Assembly (NCBI GenBank): GCA_038380435.1
Contig: JAWZYU010000059.1
Coordinates: 806,001 to 870,000, forward strand
DNA from: Ryuthela nishihirai
Taxonomy: Eukaryota; Arthropoda; Arachnida; Araneae; Heptathelidae
Length of the DNA: 64,000 nucleotides
Direction of reading: 5' to 3'
The notes below the pieces were generated by a model. The model worked only from the letters and a program-made list of their open reading frames with translations, was not told the origin of the DNA and did not search any database. Shown in pieces: positions 57,915 to 64,000 of this stretch. Every line of letters begins with the position of its first letter. The first letter of the stretch is position 1. Position numbers and translations under genes: made by a program.

Positions 57915-58575
57915 CAGGTTGGGTTATTTCAACTCTGAGTGGGGGGCGGGGATGCTCAGTCGGTAGCGTGCCGGGCTCGTAATCTGTAGTTCCCAGGTTC
58001 GAGTCCCAGCTGTGTCAGCGTTGAGATTTATTTCCGCAAAATTCCCGGCCCTGCCACGGTCAGTAGGGGACACTGATGGATTTGGAAATGCTGCCGTCCG
58101 TCGGATTTGACTAAAGCCGTGGCCACTTGTGCGGGAGAGACATACCTTTTGTACGTTAAAGAACACGATGGATGGCTTTCACGGGAAGCTACTATCTGTC
58201 TCCCAACAGCTGTTCCGGGGGATCCCCTCCCCAAACCTTCTCTGAGCCTTCGGGGTCCATGTGATTTGGCCATTTAGTTCATGGTGTGCAAAAAAGTGCC
58301 GCTCAGACGCAAAACAACCCAACTCTGAGTGGCAGTTTTAGCACCCAATGGGCTAAATGGCCATGTCACAAGGACCCTTAGTGCTCGGAGAAGTTTGGGG
58401 TATGGAACCCACTACAACAGCTGTTGGGAGACAAATGGTATCCTCCTGTCAAGACCACTCAGTGTTCATTAATGTGCACAGGATATGACTCACCCTAACA
58501 CGGGGACACGGCCTTAACGTTCAATCCAATGGACATCAGCTTTCTAAGCCCATCAGTGTCCGCGACTCACCATGG
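57915..58575 (-). mobile_element. Older SINE S1 copy split by a younger S1
   Basis: Minus-strand S1 begins at its tail (GGTTGGGTTATTTCAACTCTGAGTGG, 57917-57942), is interrupted, and resumes at CAGTTTTAGCACCCAATGGG (about 58332) to about 58575. Diverged, so older than the insert. Confidence 0.85.
57943..58318 (+). mobile_element. Younger SINE S1 nested in an older S1
   Basis: Near-consensus S1 (GGGGCGGGGATGCTCAGTCGG to AAAACAACC) flanked by CAACTCTGAGTGG on both sides (about 57930-57942 and 58319-58331), a target duplication of the older S1 tail. Confidence 0.9.
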
Positions 58576-58864
58576 GTAGCAAACTTAGCAATATATAACA
58601 GAAAAATTTAGAACATTTTCAAAAACGTATTTTCTCCAATTTTGTAGTTTTATTCAAACAATTTTATCCTAACTTGTTGATTAGTGTAAATATATATAAA
58701 TTATAAGCCACTATAAAACTTAAAATAAATATTAAGATATTTAAATTGTGTTGTCTCTTTACTCAAAATAATATTCAGCATACTCTGAAGGGTAAACACT
58801 ATACTGGTTGAGAAACATTAGCTTGTATTAAAAATTAGTGAGAAAACAGGTACAAAAATAGTAC

Positions 58865-60134
58865 CTGGATGCATCCATGGGAAATTTGAAACATTTCCTT
58901 TCTGGATATTGCTGCTTCGTAGCTCTACACATGGCACATTTCATGCCAAGTCTCATGGCTTCAACACTGAAAAAAAATTATTAAACCATTAATCTTCAAA
59001 TAACAACAGTTCACAAATATTAAAAGAAATCCTTGAAATCATAAAATTAAACACTAGAAGCATTATATACACATTACTTGATATTCCAAATATTAGTTTA
59101 TTGAAATATTACTTATGGATATTAGTTTATTGAAATATATCAGATTTGCCAATGGTCACATTTAGTTTATACTAAAATTCAAATTACTATATTAAAAGAA
59201 CATAAAAGATGAATATTTGCTTAGACACTATTTTATTCACTGCAATTACATCTAAGAGGCTACTACTGAATAATCTGTGTACCCACATCACTGCTTGTGT
59301 ACTGTTTCTAACAACAAAAAAGTTTGTGACACTACATAGTTAATACGAAAGAGCACTTGCAATTCATATTCAATTATGCTCATTCATTAATTTTTAAAAA
59401 AAGTGAAATTTGCCAAAAAATAGCAACAGCAGTTTGCATAATTTGAAATGATTGGTTCATGTGCCAGTTATGGCACTTGAAGGAATTGGTGTTGAAGATT
59501 AGCCTCTTATTAGCAACACAGACAGTACTTATGGTGTACTAAGTATATGAAAAACATAGAGCAAAACATTTAATATCCTCTTAATTTCATGATAGCCACT
59601 TAATAATATTTTGGGGGCCTATCAATGATAGGCTTGATTATCAACAAAGCGTGCTTGGTTTCTGATAAAAAGGATCTGTGTTCGAGCCGGGGAAGGCATG
59701 GATGTCTGTGCTGTTTTTCTGCTGAGGTTCAGCCATAACCTTGAACCTCACAGACCTTGTATTATATCATATGAACAGACCTCTATGACAAGCAGCTGCT
59801 TGAGGGGATTTTTTTTTTTTTTGATAGCTTGCTAACGTTTGGACAGGATTAAATCCCTTACGGGTTTTTGAGATAGATATTATTGAATACAAACTTTAGG
59901 GGAATTTAATCGAGATATAACTTAAAAGAATTTTATTAAAAATGGAAATAGGTTAACCTATAATCACCATCTTGTGGTTTAATATGAAATTGAAATTATG
60001 TGGCCATATTCACTACCTTTAACTCACTACACGTTTCTAAGCCTAAAACATACAGCAATAATAGTACTCAAATCAAATATTTAAAATATAATAAAGTGCA
60101 CTCACCTGAAAACTGAAGCGACATCGAAATTCAT
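58865..60134 (-). CDS. Candidate host gene, 5' two exons: possible THAP-type zinc-finger start
   Basis: Exon 1 (60134-60106) reads MNFDVASVF plus two bases, with TGA two codons upstream of the ATG, and ends CAG|GTGAGT, a near-perfect donor. Exon 2 (58966-58865) follows an acceptor TTTTTTTTCAG and continues in phase: SVEAMRLGMKCAMCRATKQQ, then YPERKCFKFPMDASR. It ends CAG|GTAC, a weaker donor; read-through would stop after about 12 more residues. The Cys-x2-Cys followed by a Phe-x-Phe-Pro-x-Asp-x2-Arg pattern resembles the first half of a THAP zinc finger, a DNA-binding domain found in transcription factors and P-element-related transposases. The second Cys-x2-His half was not found. Intron 1 (1139 nt) contains an S2 SINE. 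In-phase joining of three separate signals is the main support; THAP identity is inference. Confidence 0.45.
58976..59630. other. Intron 1 of the candidate gene, distal part
   Basis: AT-rich with no frame or element recognised; begins at the T-rich acceptor tract next to exon 2. Confidence 0.4.
59640..59822 (+). mobile_element. SINE S2 within the candidate intron
   Basis: Diverged head (GCGTGCTTGGTTTCTGATAA, B-box region TGTGTTCGAGCCGGGG), body TTTTTCTGCTGAGGTTCAGC and AAGCAGCTGCTTGAGGGG, then a T run. Opposite strand to the candidate gene. Confidence 0.85.
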
Positions 60135-60189
60135 ATTTCAATAATTCTTACTGACTGCAACACCTAGAAAAGTTAATGAACGATAAATT

Positions 60190-60860
60190 AAACAGTTGAA
60201 CAAGAATACATTGGCAGTTGAAATGGCTCGATGGAATGAACTAGCAAGGAACATGAAATCGAGATTGGAATTACTGCGCATGTGCGCAGCATGGGAAACA
60301 GTGCCTTACAGTTTTTTTGGTGCACACATCAATTTGCCAAGATCTGGTTCCGAAAAGATCCGCCTAGCGGCGCCACTTACGCTTAGCGAGAGCTCGACTT
60401 CTTCTCCTTAGACCTTCTTTGAATCTACGGCGAGAGCAGCTGCCATTACCCCAGCGTCCTCTACTAGCAAAGCACCAGCACAGTCAGGGCACTGACCAAT
60501 CAACGCAATGCAGGCGAGGCAGCGCCTACTTCGTGTTGCCATGGCGACCTGTGAGAGATGCCTGCCACAGCAAAACCAAGCTTCTGGGCTACTAGGAAGC
60601 AAAGAGCAGAGTGACATCATCTCCGCATTTTCGGAGCTACAATGAGTGACTCTCACCGGGGCAGTCGTTAAGTCGCTAGTCGCTAATTCCACGTCGCTAG
60701 TCGTTAAGCGTCCGACTGGATCAGACAATGGGAAGTCACTGCGCTCCCAAAAGCGAGCACTGCAAGAGTCCACTGGCGTATGTGTGTCTGTCTTTCCGCA
60801 CATTTATCCCTCTCCCGGGGACACCACACACAAATTCAGGGGACTCAGAATTTAGGAAGT
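60190..60860. promoter_or_regulatory. CpG-richer segment upstream of the candidate gene
   Basis: Markedly richer in G+C and CpG than its surroundings, especially 60360-60800. TGCGCATGTGCGCA (60275-60288) contains two half-sites like those of NRF-1/Ewg, with two extra bases between them. A local repeat of GTCGCTAGTCG occurs near 60670-60710. The 131-codon minus frame (60803-60408) is probably a result of base composition. A promoter role is inferred from position only. Confidence 0.35.
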
Positions 60861-60929
60861 GGGCTGAATATCACGTAAAATAGTGACATCTGGTACAACG
60901 GAAATAGGAGTGTGTACCTTTTTGGATAT

Positions 60930-61041
60930 GATAAAATGATTGAAATTAATTTATGTATTAATGCAATTAAGTGAGCAAAGGATTTGATAAAGTGATTGAG
61001 ATTAATGTATGTATTAATGCAATTAAGTGAGCAAAGGATTT
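60930..61041 (+). repeat. 56-bp tandem duplication
   Basis: 60930-60985 and 60986-61041 differ at about three positions; each begins GATAAA(A/G)TGATTGA and ends AGCAAAGGATTT. Confidence 0.9.
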
Positions 61042-61876
61042 GGAATGTTCTGATTGGAGAAAAATTTGATATGTTATATTGTAATCGAGCTAATTAGAGA
61101 GTGCTGAATAGCTTGTAGGCCAAATATCTGTTGCATAAATGAAGGATTGTTTAGTGTAGATCGTATAGTATTAAGTGAAGTACACTAAATGTTTTATAGA
61201 CCATTAATTTCCGTGGAATGAGAAAGAAAAGAGATTTTTGGACTATCATACTACATAGTCATTTTAAGTGAAATAATTAGCCATTAGACTATATAGAACT
61301 GAGTGATGTAAATCAAATGTCTTGCCAGCTAGTGGCCTCGCTGTGAAGAGGCAGGTAGAAGTGTTAAATTGTGCAGGCTTAATTCAGGCAGTACTGAAGT
61401 CTTCTGGGATATATAAGTGGAAAACACTGTACTCCAACAGGTGGTTTTTAGAGTGATATTGAAGTTGTACACGTTTTATCTATCTATTTTGAAAACTCCA
61501 TGATATTGTATGGTAATATTATGAGCCTATGAGTATGTGGCCTGAGTAAGTAAGGATAATTGTTAATTCCATGTAGATATGGGGACACGTGATGGCTAGT
61601 AATGAAATGAACTGTGTTTTGTAGATTATTGATGTGTAGAAAAAATATATTTTGATCCCTCCGCATTTCTTTTTGTTTGATATGCTGATGATGACTTCTT
61701 CGAGGTGGAACCATTATCGAACGAACTGGCCCCTACTACTGGTGTGTCGAGTGTGGTGCCCTACCTCTGGATCCCTGGTCGATAGCCCTTAAAGGGGCAC
61801 GAGGACTTTTCTCTCTATCCAGCCAAGGGACTTATCTGACCTCTGCCAATCCCCCTCCTTAAGGGGGATAGGTATG
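61042..61876. other. Spacer, unrecognised
   Basis: AT-rich to about 61680, then GC-richer with AAAGGGGCACGAGGACTTT and a CCCCCTCCTTAAGGGGG dyad (about 61850-61866). No gene identified. Confidence 0.4.
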
Positions 61877-62281
61877 TCATGTCCACATAAGTTTATCATG
61901 TGGACAAGACTTTATGAAGGGAGGGCTGTCAACGACCACTGCCTTCCATTTTAATAGTGACATTTTCGACCGAACTCTATATTGTGACATTTTTCTGCGT
62001 TCAGCTCCTGATGACGAAAGCCTTTGCCACTTGCATAGAACATTCGCGACGGATCCGTCAGTCCCTTCAGAAATCAGAACATAGGCTACGTGACCCAGGG
62101 CAAACAAAATGAAAACACCATATGGGTGCATATATCGCACCTCGGCCAGCCCGACCAATGGGCATCGTCCACGCTGGGTCAGCGAGGTGAGCTCTACGAG
62201 GGATGCCAGAAAAAGAAACAACGGAGAAATTTCAAAAAACGAACAGTCTCTTCTCCGTCTGGGCTGTGTGGTCGGCAGCAA
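61877..62281 (-). other. 134-codon frame of unknown nature
   Basis: Starts MLPTTQPRRRRDCSFFEISP and has a hydrophobic stretch FILFALGHVAYVLI near residue 56. Local base composition is more balanced than the surroundings. A purine tract followed by TGTCAACGAC (61917-61937) also resembles a polypurine tract and LTR start, so this could be LTR-element sequence. Neither reading is supported by a recognised domain. Confidence 0.2.
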
Positions 62282-62369
62282 TGATCCTCTCCACTATACT
62301 TCTACTGTACTATTTTAGAAGTGGTAGTAATCAAAATTACACCTCATCATTTCCTTATTTCCTGCCAAT

Positions 62370-62550
62370 TGTCTGTCTCCCAGTTGTCGTCCATCCAATT
62401 GTGGTATCCTCCCAAATGTCTCGTTCAACCAACTGTCGTCCACCCAGTTGTCGTATCCTCCAAGTTATTGTATCCACCCAATTGTCGCCCTCCCATTTGT
62501 CGCCTTCCCAATTGTCATCCACCCAGTTGACTTCCACCCAATAATCGCGC
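62370..62550 (+). repeat. Degenerate minisatellite, 12-15 bp units
   Basis: Repeats of CCAGTTGTCGTCC-like words (CAATTGTCGCC, CCATTTGTCGCC, CCAATTGTCATCC) about twelve times, giving Pro/Ser/Cys-rich frames that are not genes. Confidence 0.8.
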
Positions 62551-62629
62551 TCCCGTGCTCTTCATAGTGCAGTGGACATTTCCATAATTACAAAGAAAGC
62601 ACGTGATCTCTAATGCACATCGAATAAAG

Positions 62630-63010
62630 AACGTACCAACCAGCAGATCTGTTGTTTCACTTATAACTCAGGTGATGAGAAATCGTTCGGAAGTTATCAC
62701 ACCGGTCCATATGACAACATAGTTGGCGTTTCATTGTTGCACATGGAGCTGTAAATCAATTTAAAAAAAAAACTTTTCCGTAAAAATTCGATAACGGATA
62801 AAAAAGTATTGGAAGTGTCACATTGAAAGTATTTCATGATTCGTCAAGCATCTAAGAATAAATTGAGCTGGAAATAATGTTCGAAGTCTTTGGTTGATCA
62901 TCTGTGATGCTTTGTAGATGACATCATAAGACACAGATGTGTTGCGTTCATAAATTCCGTTTAAGTCCTTATATTGTTCCTTGGGAATCCCTTCCACGTA
63001 CATAGAAGGG
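62630..63010 (+). repeat. Unclassified repeat D2, distant copy with internal gap
   Basis: Resembles 8340-9030 in the same orientation, but about 335 bp (including the pogo-type MITE) are missing at about 62795-62810. Its minus strand keeps the frame ending NHEILSM and TGA (62818-62991). Confidence 0.7.
62818..62991 (-). pseudogene. Conserved 57-codon frame, distant copy
   Basis: Reads GIPKEQYKDLNGIYERNTSV and onward to NHEILSM, with the stop aligned to the arm copies. About a dozen residues differ from 8856-9029, and the frame stays open. An ATG 12 bases upstream (63003) extends it to 61 codons. Unknown family. Confidence 0.35.
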
Positions 63011-63725
63011 TAGGAGACAGGGCCCCCACATCCTGAAGCGGGCCCCTAGCCAGGATCTTTAGCGGGCCCCCCTACACATAGTAGTAGCTTATTAAAATTA
63101 TTATTAACCGGCAGGGCAGTCATTGCAAGAATGATGATTTTGCTTATAAGTTAGTCTTTTTATATTGCATGTTTGAGAAAAAATCAAAGAGGTGGTTAAT
63201 TTTCTTTGTTGGCAAGCATCATCCGAAAAGCGGTCAAATTATCAAAACAAATATTAAAAATCCATAGTAATATGTAATAAACTTCTCTATAAATAAAATA
63301 AACTTTATTTTTTACAAATAAAATAAAACTATTACTTCTTTGCATGCATTTCATGATGAATGATCAATAACACTAAGCGACGCTGAAAATCTTTTGTCAA
63401 TTAAACTTTTATTTACAGTTGCAATTCGTTGGAAATTCATTAAGTTATCATATTACGTAACAGAGTAATAAGAGTACCTAATCAATTTCTGATCAGTGCC
63501 ATATTTCTACATACGTTACACAGACACACACACTTTACTGAACTCTAACTCATCATAATAAACCAACCCAAGTCTTGTAGAATAAGCCTATTCCATGTAT
63601 TCGAGCGTGGCAATGAAATGCGTTTTCAAAAGAAGCCGCTAGATACCTGTGTCACAGTCTAAATAAATTGTGTGCCCGGTGTAGAGAGTTCATTTTGGCT
63701 TCTCCATCTGTGCAAGCCTGTGCCT
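63011..63725. other. Spacer with GGGCCCC-rich start
   Basis: 63013-63075 has CAGGGCCCCC and repeated GCGGGCCCC words; the rest is AT-rich and unrecognised. Confidence 0.4.
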
Positions 63726-63930
63726 CAAAGTTCAAAGACACCGTCCACCCGGTAGTTATTTGCATTACTTTCAATTTAATGTATAAAAACAATGGAAAGA
63801 AAGAGTGCATAGTGATTAGAAGAGGTTTTTCCCAAATGGCAAGCAAGGTTCTGTACATCACTAGAAATAAAAGGAGTCGTTTAAATAATCTCCACGTGTC
63901 ATGACAAAGTTCAAAGACACCGTCCACCCG
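63726..63930. repeat. D2 fragment between perfect 26-bp direct repeats
   Basis: The 26 bp beginning CAAAGTTCAAAGACACCGTC occurs at 63726-63751 and 63905-63930. Between them, 63771-63904 matches right-arm 22873-23015 with about four mismatches. The enclosed frames are chance. Confidence 0.85.
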
Positions 63931-64000
63931 ACAGTCGCTTTCTGTCGCGTACCGCGTTTTTAGTTGTGTTTGCAAACTTGAGCTTTAAATCAAAAAGCGA

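Noticed and set aside
60408..60803. 131-codon minus frame in the CpG-rich segment as a coding exon
   Set aside because: No domain, no splice agreement with exon 1, and high G+C makes stop codons rare; promoter sequence is the simpler reading.
62090..62318. Overlapping small plus-strand frames
   Set aside because: Mutually overlapping frames without motifs, running into a minisatellite.
61928..62647. A solo LTR starting TGTCAACGAC after a purine tract and ending near an AATAAA
   Set aside because: The AATAAAGAACG part aligns better with repeat D2 (8340 region), no matching second LTR or target duplication was seen, and the start is a short motif only.

Overview
The window looks like AT-rich arthropod nuclear DNA, probably chelicerate and perhaps spider. 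The evidence is indirect: dense tRNA-derived SINEs, Tc1/mariner-type palindromic MITEs, mariner, piggyBac and hAT remnants, three or four non-LTR retrotransposon fragments, and intron-like gaps. There is no prokaryotic gene organisation. The taxon is inference; no sequence here names it. Almost all open frames are chance frames inside repeats, and no complete conventional gene is visible. || Layout. (1) 1-2364: endonuclease domain of a non-LTR element, then repeats. (2) 2365-28985: a giant imperfect inverted repeat. The left arm (2365-14775) and right arm (17325-28985) carry the same elements in the same order in opposite orientation: SINE, family D1, MITE, hAT element, MITE array, old SINE, family D2, SINE, mariner with MITE, MITE. 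They surround a spacer of about 2.5 kb (14776-17324) of rearranged SINE, MITE and LINE pieces. The arms differ by point changes and by arm-specific indels, including a clean 355-bp hAT-type insertion in the right arm whose empty site is intact in the left arm. (3) 28986-30111: AT-rich flank with one weak terminal-exon candidate. (4) 30112-42045: about 12 kb of a 75-bp tandem repeat, roughly 159 units, with several unit types and block duplications. (5) 42046-57600: a graveyard of SINEs, LINEs, piggyBac and hAT pieces. (6) 57600-60900: the best candidate for a host gene. On the minus strand a short ATG exon with a GTGAGT donor and a second exon join in phase to encode a start resembling a THAP-type zinc finger; a CpG-richer segment lies upstream. 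(7) 60900-64000: small tandem repeats and relocated pieces of family D2, one of them between perfect 26-bp direct repeats. || Labels used here: S1 is a SINE of about 380 bp with tRNA-like A and B boxes; S2 is a second tRNA-related SINE of about 230 bp; MITE-T is a palindromic Tc1/mariner-type MITE starting CAGTCGCTC; R1-R5, D1 and D2 are unclassified repeated segments. These names are mine. All similarity statements come from reading the sequence, not from database searches.
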